Source: Membranipora membranacea
Lineage: Eukaryota > Bryozoa > Gymnolaemata > Cheilostomatida > Membraniporidae
Assembly: GCA_914767715.1 (NCBI GenBank)
Contig: OU612068.1
Coordinates: 5,084,001-5,148,000 of the forward strand
Direction: 5' to 3'
DNA length: 64,000 nt
Below the pieces are notes generated by a model that saw nothing but the letters and a program-made list of their open reading frames with translations, ran no database searches and was not told the origin of the DNA. The translations under genes were made by a program, and so were the position numbers. Of the stretch, positions 54,501-64,000 are shown in pieces. Within the stretch, counting starts at the first letter, position 1; every line of letters starts with the position of its first letter.

Positions 54501-57500
54501 AAAAGTTCATTCACCCATGTTATCTGATTCCCTTTTCAAATGGTTCTATCCTCCCATTTGTACCATCCTGTGCCAAATGGATGTCCACCAAGACAACAAC
54601 AGTATTCTTGTCAAGATCAGGAAACATTTTGTTGCATAAGTATTCTCCTGAACTCATGACTTGTTTGATTTTCAGGCTCTACATTGGGATCTGACACCTA
54701 TGACTATCAATATGTGGATGTGTGTATACCTACAAGTACTCAATCATCAGGAGACGCACAAATCAGGGGAAACATCTCTAACTCAAACTCTATTCTCTGG
54801 ACAAGCCTTTGTACAGCTCGCCAGGGTAAGATTTAGATGTGCATTACTTTGCTCAAAAGATATTCCAACGATGAACCCTCAGAGTTGAATAATAAGTCAG
54901 GGCAAGGATAATATTTACTTTTATGGACAGAATCTCTATGCAAACGCCTCAAAGATCCCACTGTGAATTATTCTACATACCACTGCAGAGGGCCCCCAAC
55001 TAAATGATCAACTCTTGTTACCACCTCCGGCATGGTCTTCTATGAGTAATGTTTGCATTATTGGGCTTGTGTGAGGAGAGTAGGGTTCGTTCATCAATTT
55101 GAACCCACATCAGTTTATCTTTTTAAAAAAAGTGCATATTATCTACGTGGAGCATACAAATTTGAAGTTTTGCCCCCCACAATGTGATGGTATATTAAGC
55201 AGCATGTAGTTCATTGCGTCGTCTATGTTGATTACAGATGATGGACTTGGTGTTACTGGATATCGGTAGTCTACAGTTCTCATATAGTCAGCTAGCTGCC
55301 TCAGTACTCTATCACTTCAGTAATGAACAATCAACTAATAAAGCATCAGGTGTGTATCTCATCTCATAGTGTTCACAAATTTAAAATTAGCAGCTAGGCC
55401 AAGTATTGTAAAATTCACAAAATTAAAGTTTTAGCGAATTTTGATTTTGAAATTATATTATGTGAGCAGTAAAAGAGAATTTTTCAAAAACTTCAAAATA
55501 AATATTGAGCAAATTTTAGATTAGAGAAATCTTAGTCTGAGCCCCCCCCCCCAGACTTTTGCCCCGACGGCCTCCGGCGAGGGAAGGTCTGAGAACAATG
55601 CAGGATCTTGCTGGAGTTGTCTGCTATTGAGTGTTATAAGTAAATAAAGGGGAGCACTAAAACTGCAATATCTATTGAATTCTATTCATGCCACCTACTG
55701 TATTGCTCCAGGTATGAGAGTTTTCCAGTCAGACTCTGGGAAAAGTAGCCTCATGTTTGGGCAATACCCATTAGCAGAGATATTCACTGCCAAGTAGTGA
55801 AGAAAATCTCAACCAGAATTTCTTTCATTTTGAATAAGGGCGGGTCTTTCATGACATTGACAAAAGGTCTTACAATGTGTATTATTGGACCCTAGGCTAT
55901 ATGAAGTAAGATTAGTGTAGAAGTAATGAGAGGAAAAATCCAAGCGAATCCTGCAAAGTGCATAGACTAGAGAAATCTCAAAATCAAAACAAAAATCCAT
56001 GCAATGACAATTCTTGTCCTATGGGGGAAAATCTATATGACTGGCAATGTTAGGATCTGAACATCAATGTTTACACCACTGGCATTGATTGTGATAACCA
56101 GAAATGACTCATCTAAGTGATATCTAATCAGCAGATATGGTTGTGATATCAATGATACTGAAGTCTAGGACCCAAGAACTAGAAATCAAGAACTTGATAG
56201 TTCATGCTGAATTTGAATAATATGATGGGCGTTGCGGAGCATTGATCTTTGTGTTATCTTGAATGGGTCAAAAACATAGCAACGGTGTAGACCAATTCCT
56301 GGGTTAAACTATTTTGTTATATAACGCTGGGTCTGATATCTCATCTCTAGGCACATGGTATCTTATCTCACAACAGATCTAACGGTTAAATTCAAATTTG
56401 AATCATGGTGTTCACAATTTTTTAAAGTACTCCTTGCATGCTGAATAATCCCCAACATGAACATGTCACTCTGAACAGAGGCTACAGTCGAGCGTTTTGA
56501 ATAACCCTGAATTTTTTTTTGTCTCTCATTCCTGAAAGATCCTTCTAAACAGGTGTCTAATAGACTTAAACCCTTGGCTAAGCAAAGAATATTCCTGCTA
56601 TAGTGGGTTAAGTTGATACAACATCAAATGTATTAACTGTTTTTGTTCAAACCGCTGGCTTATCTTGCTTTTGTCACCTTCTTCTTGAATGGAGCGGATA
56701 TTGGATGTCAATATTCAAATAAAATCATCTTATCATGAGAAATTACTATGTCTCTTACCACAATAATTGTACTCTTATCATACTCACAAAGAGAGTTGAT
56801 ATCGAGATACACGAGTTGCCACGTTCCTTCAAAAATATTGATAGAAACCAGGGTTGTCACATGTCACAATTATCAATCGTCTTGTATTTCAGTTTTCCTT
56901 CAAATAAACTTCTGACAAGTATAAACAGAGACTATATATAATCTATATCTATAGTCTCTGGTATAAATGTTCAAAAACAGAAGATAATAACATTCCCAAC
57001 CTATCTCTTTTTTTAACTCTTACAACCATAAAGAAATAAATATAAATATAAATAAATGGCAATAATAGTTATACGATTTTTATTTATCAGGTTACACCTG
57101 GGAGGAGTTATCCGCCTGTATTAGCTGGATGGCTCCGTTTGCTATCACAGTCAGAGATAGCCATGTAGTCCATGTGAAGACATTCGAGAATGTAATGCTC
57201 AGTGACTGTCACAATATACAGACCCATGTGGTCAGCCTGGAGATGCTGGTAAGTATCATAGCTGCTAAAAGACCTAATTGAACTTTTATCGGGGATAAAG
57301 GTGCTAAGATTTTGGGTATCTTTGTTTTCTACATTTTACAATAGGTTACAAATATCAAATCTGACTTTTTTCAACCTGTACTCCTTGAGAATTTCAGTTT
57401 TTGGACAGCTTTTCAGTGTTTGTTTTGTATTGTTCCTTTATGCTAGGGGACCGGATATCAAGAAAATGCATTATCAAATGTGTCCATCCCTTCCTGTATC

Positions 57501-57763
57501 CATTTGGCTAATTAACTGCTATGTCACTCGAAGTTGTCTTTTCATGAGAGCTGGGCATACAACTCCCAGTTCATTTCAATGTACAATCACAAATCACTGG
57601 TCACTGTATTCACTTTTCCACTCATTTATTACAGGACAGCGCACAGAGAAGACAAAGAGAAATGCAGAAAGCTCTGAACCACGTGAGTCCGCAGAGGCGA
57701 GCTGTACCTGACACTATACTAACTCCTCCCTCAAGTAATCGTAAACCTAGAATACTCAGATAA
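48568..57763 (+). CDS. CCNE: Cyclin E, twelve exons
   Basis: Exons are 48568-48584, 48814-48949, 49681-49746, 50801-50884, 51766-51990, 52275-52382, 53082-53228, 54205-54300, 54676-54825, 55238-55349, 57091-57248 and 57635-57763, giving about 475 aa. Cyclin E activates CDK2 at G1/S. The basic N-terminus has RILKRKS and SRKRKST (a probable nuclear signal, as in human SRKRK). [11 protein letters not shown] precedes the cyclin box, which shows [58 protein letters not shown] and [10 protein letters not shown], diagnostic of E-type cyclins. The second box follows to [13 protein letters not shown]. The C-terminus contains LTPPSS (about 462-467), the Fbw7 phosphodegron. The first four exons rest on phase and splice motifs only. 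Exon 50801-50884 also contains an ATG (50807) and may be an alternative first exon. An AATAAA lies at 58457-58462. Confidence 0.92.
53229..53278 (+). repeat. 25-bp tandem duplication of a cyclin E splice donor
   Basis: GTAAGTCTCACTTATCTCAT plus five bases occurs twice in succession, so two identical GTAAGT donors lie at 53229 and 53254. Use of the second adds 25 bases and brings an in-frame TAA inside the added segment. Confidence 0.9.
53302..53425 (-). mobile_element. tRNA-derived SINE-like element, copy 2, in a cyclin E intron
   Basis: Read on the minus strand, the body GCAGTCTGATCATTCCCAGT then GTGAGCCGGCGGCTCAAATC matches copy 1 at 33329-33392. It is followed by a tRNA-like segment, GGGGTAGCTCAACTGGTAAG then AGCGCCTGCC. 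The B box is degraded. Confidence 0.6.
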
Positions 57764-59230
57764 TTCCTCCCTCTGTATCATCATAGTGCATCTTATACTA
57801 TTACCTTGTATGGTGACAGAGGGGAGCAAGTACTCCTTGGTGACGGTGAACTTTATCAACTTATTTATTTATTATAGCTGATTAAGCTTTTTGCTAGGTA
57901 GACATTTCCATTTACAAACCTGAAGACATCTCAACTGTTACCGTCCAAATGTTGAAAATTACGTTAAATATTACGTCAAAAATTACGTGAAAAAGAGAGT
58001 TTTGTAAAAAAAAAACAAATTGAAGCTGTGATGGCTTTGGCCATGTGAAATTCATGAACTGGTGCATGCTAAGTTATGGTAGTTAGTATCTAAACTATCC
58101 TTTTGTTGCAATTAATATATTTTTTATCTAGGAACAGTCAATCACAGTATGTTGTCATGCTGACAATCTGGCTGTTTGTGTGCCTTATTTAACTTGGAAG
58201 TAATATATTTTGTGTGTTGGAGCCACTTTCTATTCTGTGTCTAGTGGTTTTTAAGGACATGTATGGGTTGGTTTTTCAGGTTCTCCTGAAAATACACAGC
58301 CAATGTGCTCTATGTACAAAAAGTGTGAATAGTATTATATACTGTATAGTATTATATTTATTGTTAAGAACTATCATGTCAAAAATGACTAGTAGTCATA
58401 AAAAAAGCTATGCAAATCATACCATTATATTGGTAGTTACTTGTGTTAAATTGTGAAATAAACATTTTTCAGTGTTTATTGTTGTGTAATTTATTTATAT
58501 TATAGACATTGCAGACATAATTATATATAGTATAATAACTTATTACTCGATATTTGTACCACCAGCTGTAATTGTAGTATTCATAGATATGGTCTTTGTT
58601 GTTGTTTTTTGAAAAAGCCATGTTCTTCATGAGGAGTAGTACTAACTGGGTATAAGTGTGTACATATTATAAATATGTATGTTGTGAATACTGACGCGAT
58701 GTGAAAATTTTTAAACCAGACAATATAATATGCAATATGCAAAATCAACTTTGGTAACATTCAATTTAAATTGTTGCAATACAGAGTTTGAATTTTTGAC
58801 TAAGAACTTCTTTACATAATTTTTTCTCGCCCACCAAGCAATAGCATATTCTCGTCAAATACTACTCAAATCAAGAAGTTGGTCAACTCCAACTCCTTGC
58901 TCCAACTTACGAAAATAGTAATTGTTGAATGATAAAAATTGATTACGAAATTAATTAAATTTAGAAAAAATGAGGATTTATGTAATTATAATACTATCTG
59001 ACTTCTGACCTATCTGAAGATGTTACTCCCATTTCACTGATTTGTGTCAATTCTTGCTCACCTTTGAACCCCAGCAGCCTTTCGGTAAAACTTCATATGG
59101 GATCATTTCATATAGATGAGTATTACTGGTTAACTGCAGACAGCACACACATGTCCTTGTTCAAGCCTGAACTTATCAACTAAACATATAATATTATCCT
59201 TTGCGACCTACCAGCTGAGAGCGGGAAGCT
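57764..59230. other. Cyclin E 3' UTR and intergenic DNA
   Basis: About 700 bp of AT-rich 3' UTR reaches AATAAA at 58457. The remainder shows no gene. Confidence 0.5.
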
Positions 59231-59237
59231 TATAAAA
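59231..59237 (+). promoter_or_regulatory. Possible TATA box of the ependymin-related gene
   Basis: TATAAAA occurs 264 bp before the start codon, giving a predicted 5' UTR of about 230 bases. It is the only TATA-like motif in a plausible position. Confidence 0.4.
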
Positions 59238-59494
59238 TTCAGAATAGTTACCACACACATAAATCATGCCTGAGCTCAGTTTGGTTACCAATGTCTCTCA
59301 GCATTTTGATAAGCGTAGATTTGACATGAAATTGTTTTGATATTCCTGTCTGCCTTCCTGACCTATCACTGATAAGCTATCTAATGTATATCATATCTCA
59401 AGTTTGTGTTCTTAGTTTCATAAGAAAGATAAGAGTCATTGGCAGCTGTGACTTGTGTGCGTTCAGTTGTGCTGATCGCTCTCCAAACTACACC

Positions 59495-62400
59495 ATGTTC
59501 ACTACTCTGTACTTAAACCTGTGTGTCGTGTTACTGTGTGGTGAATATGTCAGCACAGAACCTGCTGCCTCGTGTCTCCCAGAACAATGGGAGGTGGTGG
59601 CTATCGGCAACCTCGCTCAAGTTGTCTCCCCTTCTGGCGATGTGGATATTATGTCTCTTAGATACTGGCAATCTTATGATTTCAAGCTCAAGATGGATAG
59701 TACTCGACAGCTGATTGAGATTGAGAATACAACAGTCAGGGTAACTGTGATTAATGACTGGAACAAGGTGAGATAGTTTTAACTGTGGTATGTGACAGCA
59801 TCGGATGTACATCACAAGTCAGTGAAAAACATGGTCATGAAAATATATATTATATTCATTTATATGACCAACCCTTCTATATCTGAATGACATATAATTT
59901 TTTTTATGTGTTTATTGCTTACTATAAAAACTAGAATGAGTAAAACGGTATCAAAGGTATATAAAAAGTTAAAAAGCAATGGGACAGTCAGATAGCATGA
60001 AGCTAGAGCAGAGACTGCCGGACTAGAACACTCAACGCCACACTTGCCTGCCAGAAAGACAGAGCGAAACATCCGCAACCTGCACACGATCAAACCCCCT
60101 TATAATATAATTCCAACTGGATAACCAACATACAGTGATTACTCCCAACAGTGTACCATATTATGAGGATGCGATATTTCTTCGGTTACAAAGATACGGC
60201 TACAATTTAATTAGATATGCGCTGGTTGTTTCACATCAATAAACCACCTATACTACACTAAATCATGTATTTGTAGATGAAAACTTATAACATCTTTCAC
60301 GATCTCAAAGGGTGCAAAGTTGAAACACTTACTGGTCCAGGGATGAAGAGATGGTGCCCTGGTGACCGTAAGAATAATGTTGTTTGAAGCCATTTGACAT
60401 TAATAAGTTAATAATATATCTTCCCTTCTAACTTATCTTACTGGTTATGGAGTGACACTGCGGTGACGGCCTATCCTGTGTTTTACCAGGGAGTTTGGAT
60501 CTCAAACTCCCTGGTTTTACATTGTGCTTCAATGGCAGTTGAGTTGTTTTCTCTTTTGTGGGCCATTTTTAAAAGGGTACCAGGTGAGGAAGTTTAGATG
60601 ATTTAATATTTTTTTCAGCTGACCTGGAGTTGGTCGACACATTCACAGTCGGAGGGGAGTACGCTGACATGTATAGAATGAAGACTCACAATACTAACAG
60701 CACCATAACCCTTTTCAGCAAAACCTTTCAGATGATCACAATTACTACTGAGAACACTATACCAGGCAGTAAGCTAGGATTATGAAACCACACAGCCTTT
60801 CAATTTGAAGTGACCGGTCATCTCAACCACTTTTTCCTACAAAATTTATAATTGTTAATCAATGATCTTAGACTGGGTTTGATGATGACTTTATTCCAGC
60901 CTATATTTTGGAATTTCCAGATTCCTATTTTCTTATCAAATGATGATGTCATGCTCTCCTATAGCCTGGCTTGACAAGCTTTGTTCGGTTGCCCCCCCTA
61001 GACAGGCTAGCTCTCCTATTGACAAATAATCTGTGTAACATTGATAGGATCACAGACTATTTCGATGCAGTATGGAAACTTTACCAGCGGTATACACAAT
61101 ATGTCAGTCTTCGATATCCCTGAATACTGCCACTCACCACCAACAACGAAATGTGCTCCAAATATGTGGCAGGCTGTCGCCCATATCAAAAGCGGATCAG
61201 AAGCCAATTCAGCAGAAGGGAAAGTCATATTATCTGTTGATTTCCGTAGACGCCTTGAGGTCTATGATGGTCATTTCTCCACGGTGTCTGCTGGGTCCAG
61301 GAATATAAGAGTACAGATTTTTAAGAATTTTACTCAGGTAAAGTATATTTGTCTTTCACCTTGTTGGCCTTTCATCCTGTTTTCTGCATAAGAATAATTT
61401 ACATACATATTACATTCATATTATATACGATCATATGATGGGATTTCACCAGATGTTAGCTATGTAAATCTTTGCGTGTAATGAGACCGAAAATTTTACT
61501 GAAAATGTCTTTACTCTCTCATTGTCAAGATATCCAGACAGTTGTCCTCATAACCTTCATGTAAACACAACCCCTGATTTTTCTGCCAGTCTTGCGATGG
61601 CAAAAAAAAAAAAACACGCTGTGAACCGAGTGACGACGAGGAAGATTAAGGAACGTTCTCAGTGATTGATTCTGAACTGTTAATTTTTTCAAGGGTAAAG
61701 CGTGGGCTTATTATCCTGACACCCAATCATGCATAGGGCTGCCAGTCAATCAAACGCAACCAGAAATACCGAGAGTCTGTTCTCAACAAACTTCAGGTAG
61801 GTTGTTGAAGATAGAGACCTAGCTTATGTCACATCTGCTTTAAGTTTCTAGCTTAGAAATGTTGTCATTATTTTTAATTTCTTGTTTAGAAATTACAGGA
61901 TTTCCGTTTCTAGGTTAGAAATGGCAGCATTTTAGTTTTCTGATTAGAAATAATAAGAATTCAGTTTCTAGATTAGATATGCTGCGGATGGGAGAACATG
62001 TTATTCAGAAATATATTTTGTAACAGGAAGAAAAGCTTTAAGCGACTGTACACTCTCACTTGCAGCCATCTGAGAACTCAGGCTAGCACCTTAGCTGATT
62101 TTTGTAAAGGCTTGGTCTGTCTCACCATGCACTGATTCTGATGATTTTTTCCATAATCAGTTTTCATTTCAGGCCATTACAGACAAGAAACGCTGATGCT
62201 TGGCAACAGGACTGCAGGCATATATTATTTTGGGAAGGATGTTGGGCAGAGAACCATTGTCACTGCGTATAGAGACAGAATGGAGTACGTGTCAGTCTTT
62301 CAGACAGGATACGCTCACAGCCTCGGTAAGAAATCACCATACTAATAAGCTGGACAAGGCTTCACAAACCCCTAAATGCGGATGGGTTTAATCGGTATCT

Positions 62401-63106
62401 CAATTTCATTGCTAATGATTTCAGTAGGCTTTAATTCAGCAGATCAGATTTTAGCTTATATTTTGAATATTATCAAAAATAATAGACTGAATTTAACTTT
62501 TTGCTGAGGCTCTTTTTTGGGAATCAAGATTTCCCGATATTTCATTTTGGGAATTCTAGCTATATAAAAACTATATAACTACATGTATATAATAATAGTT
62601 GGGGCAAGATTGAGCCTTATCCAGAATCCTCTTCTTGATCTTACTGAAGTATTTAAAAAATCACACATTTAATATCTTATTTCCAACCAATATTGGGTAC
62701 TTACTAGGACAAGTTTGATCCAGTCTGCCGATACCGCTTGCTCTCTTTCCAGTGGTCACGTTGCAGGCTTTTTCCTGCAGCGTGACCGGTGGAGGGAGAG
62801 CAACTCCGAAGGCAGGAAAAGGACTGAAGAAGGTTTAGGTACTTACTATTACTGTCCACCTCACTTTATGCTTACTAAAACTGCTATCATATTCATATCA
62901 GGATAGTTGTCCCATCTCATTTAATGAGAGGGTAATTCCTAGCTTTTAAAATGAATTTGCGATTCGAGCTGTTTCATTATCCTATTTTGATGTATTTGTC
63001 TGTTTTAGAGAGTTGGGCAATGTCGACATACCAGCTTGGAAATTTCACAACACAAATCAAGGACCCTGACTCTGTTTTTGAGTTGCCTAAATCTTGCAAA
63101 CCTTGA
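59495..63106 (+). CDS. Secreted ependymin-related protein with two tandem domains, seven exons
   Basis: Exons are 59495-59767, 60277-60367, 60619-60768, 61048-61337, 61694-61796, 62173-62325 and 63009-63106, giving 385 aa. A signal peptide (MFTTLYLNLCVVLLCGEYVS) precedes domain 1 (about 27-200: CLPEQWEV, SYDFKLKMDS, LKGCKV, YGNFTSGI, ending FDIPEYC). Domain 2 (about 208-383) has CAPNMWQAV, VDFRRRLEVYDGHF, KAWAYYPDTQSC, YQLGNFTTQI and ends FELPKSC. The layout of an early CxPxxW, a mid-domain GC/SC and a terminal F-[DE]-[IL]-P-..C matches ependymin-related proteins, soluble lipid/calcium-binding extracellular proteins. Typical members have one domain of about 200 aa, so this is a double. Several N-glycosylation sequons (NTT, NST, NFT, NMS, NQT, NRT) occur. 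The caccATG at 59495 was preferred over 59384 for the clean signal peptide. An AATAAA lies at 63157-63162. Confidence 0.82.
60485..60515. repeat. Perfect 13-bp inverted repeat in ependymin-related gene intron 2
   Basis: ACCAGGGAGTTTG and its exact inverse are separated by a five-base loop. The same CAGGGAG/CTCCCTG pairing is seen near 45504-45544 and 49203-49227. Confidence 0.85.
62738..62803. repeat. Imperfect 30-bp hairpin in ependymin-related gene intron 6
   Basis: The arm 62738-62767 (TTGCTCTC...GTTGCAGG) pairs with 62774-62803 (CCTGCAGC...GAGAGCAA) with about four mismatches around a six-base T-rich loop. It has microRNA-precursor-like size but no other support. Confidence 0.75.
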
Positions 63107-64000
63107 TCTAATCAATGGTGATACAAACTATATATGATATCAAATTGGTAGCTAAAAATAAATAATGTATTTGGTAAAAAAACATTTGTTGCCCAGTTTT
63201 TAAAAAACCTATTTTCATACGATTTGCTTTGGAAACTCAGAGAAATGTTTAGACCAGTACACAAACACTGTACCATTATGCTAACACAATTTATTCCAAA
63301 TAATTCAGCTCAAATATTTGTTTTTATATAGCTGTGTGTGTCTGCCCTATATGTATGTACATGTCCATGCGTTTGCCAAATGCATGTTGTTCATATACAC
63401 ATCTATAGTTGTGGAGTATTGATATGTGTACGGAGAGGCTTTAACCTATCATTGAATGTGCCGAGATCTTGCTCTCTTATTCATTTAATTAAAATATCAT
63501 TCAGATTTGACCTTGAGATTTGAGGTTGCTGAGCTTTGAATTATTAAATGGTCACTGTTGCAAGTCTGTGAAAGTTGAATCACTTGATCATGTGTAAGAG
63601 GTGACATCACTAACTCACTAGATTGATAACTTGATGATTCAGCTAGCATATTTCATACATCGTGAATGATCCTTTATTTCTTGCGAAATCCAGACCGATA
63701 AATTACTTGAACTTGTGAAAAAAGGAGTGCAATTATCCCCCTGGATCGATAGCTCAATAAAACAGCTAGCAGATATCATATATTGTGAACCATCCTTTTT
63801 TTCTAAACTGCTGAAGAGAGAGTATATCACATTTTCTTCTCAGCTCAACTTTGTCACATTTTACTCACTTCTGCTGATTATTATACACGCAGTAACATCA
63901 TATTTAGATCCTTTTAACTTTAATTCTATTTATAATCAGCAAGACATGAGAGACAATACTATTCTCTTGGGTTATTGATTATTTATTTTCATGATTAATG
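63107..64000. other. Right-edge region without a supported gene
   Basis: Contains the ependymin-related 3' UTR. The plus-strand frame 63715-63978 (87 codons) has no conserved features. A diverged direct repeat (CAGCTAGCA...CATCCTTT-type) occurs near 63641-63670 and 63762-63797. Confidence 0.5.

Noticed and set aside
54439-54639. 66-codon frame in a cyclin E intron
   Set aside because: It lies between two well-supported cyclin E exons and has no recognisable motif; at most a repeat remnant.
57301-57711. 136-codon plus-strand frame overlapping the last cyclin E exon
   Set aside because: Its end is the cyclin E exon read in the wrong frame; the conserved LTPP tail is in the other frame.
63715-63978. 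87-codon frame at the right edge
   Set aside because: It has a methionine start and a hydrophobic centre but no homology, and part of it lies in a diverged direct repeat.

Overview
The window is nuclear DNA of an animal. It is AT-rich, its genes are split by many GT-AG introns of roughly 0.1 to 1.5 kb, AATAAA polyadenylation signals lie downstream of several genes, and it carries motile-cilium genes together with secreted metazoan families (fibrinogen-related, ependymin-related). The sequence does not fix the phylum; a marine or early-branching invertebrate fits best. All spliced models below were built by hand from conserved protein motifs, splice sites and reading-frame phase. The exons of each multi-exon model add up to one open frame.

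Layout. 1-1760 (-): the 5' end of methylmalonyl-CoA mutase, running off the left edge. 2790-9415 (+): an eight-exon SLC30A zinc transporter. 10491-11708 (-): an unrecognised 405-aa protein whose 3' end meets that of the zinc transporter. 13225-16406 (-): CCDC113/CFAP263. 18121-22247 (+): casein kinase 2 catalytic subunit. 23915-25828 (+): CFAP20. The last three keep the same order and relative orientation as CFAP20-CSNK2A2-CCDC113 on human 16q21, which looks like very old microsynteny linking two ciliary genes with a kinase.

26-30 kb is repeat-rich and gene-poor. It holds a non-LTR retrotransposon remnant, an 806-bp element with 69-bp terminal inverted repeats and a tentative three-exon microprotein gene. 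30.8-44 kb is a secreted-protein cluster: two paralogous fibrinogen-related lectin-like genes (+) flank an eight-exon cysteine-rich secreted protein gene (-) and a second locus that carries a duplicate of its second exon joined in phase to a membrane-segment exon. 44-48.5 kb has no gene I can support. 48568-57763 (+) is cyclin E, with a conserved cyclin box and an LTPP phosphodegron. 59495-63106 (+) is a secreted protein with two ependymin-like domains in tandem. The last 0.9 kb appears empty.

The genes fall into housekeeping and cell-cycle functions (MMUT, SLC30A, CK2 alpha, cyclin E), cilium biogenesis (CCDC113, CFAP20) and extracellular recognition or secretion (fibrinogen-related, cysteine-rich, ependymin-related). 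TATA boxes were seen only near genes of the third group. SINE-like tRNA-derived pieces, inverted-repeat elements and minisatellites lie in introns and intergenic DNA.
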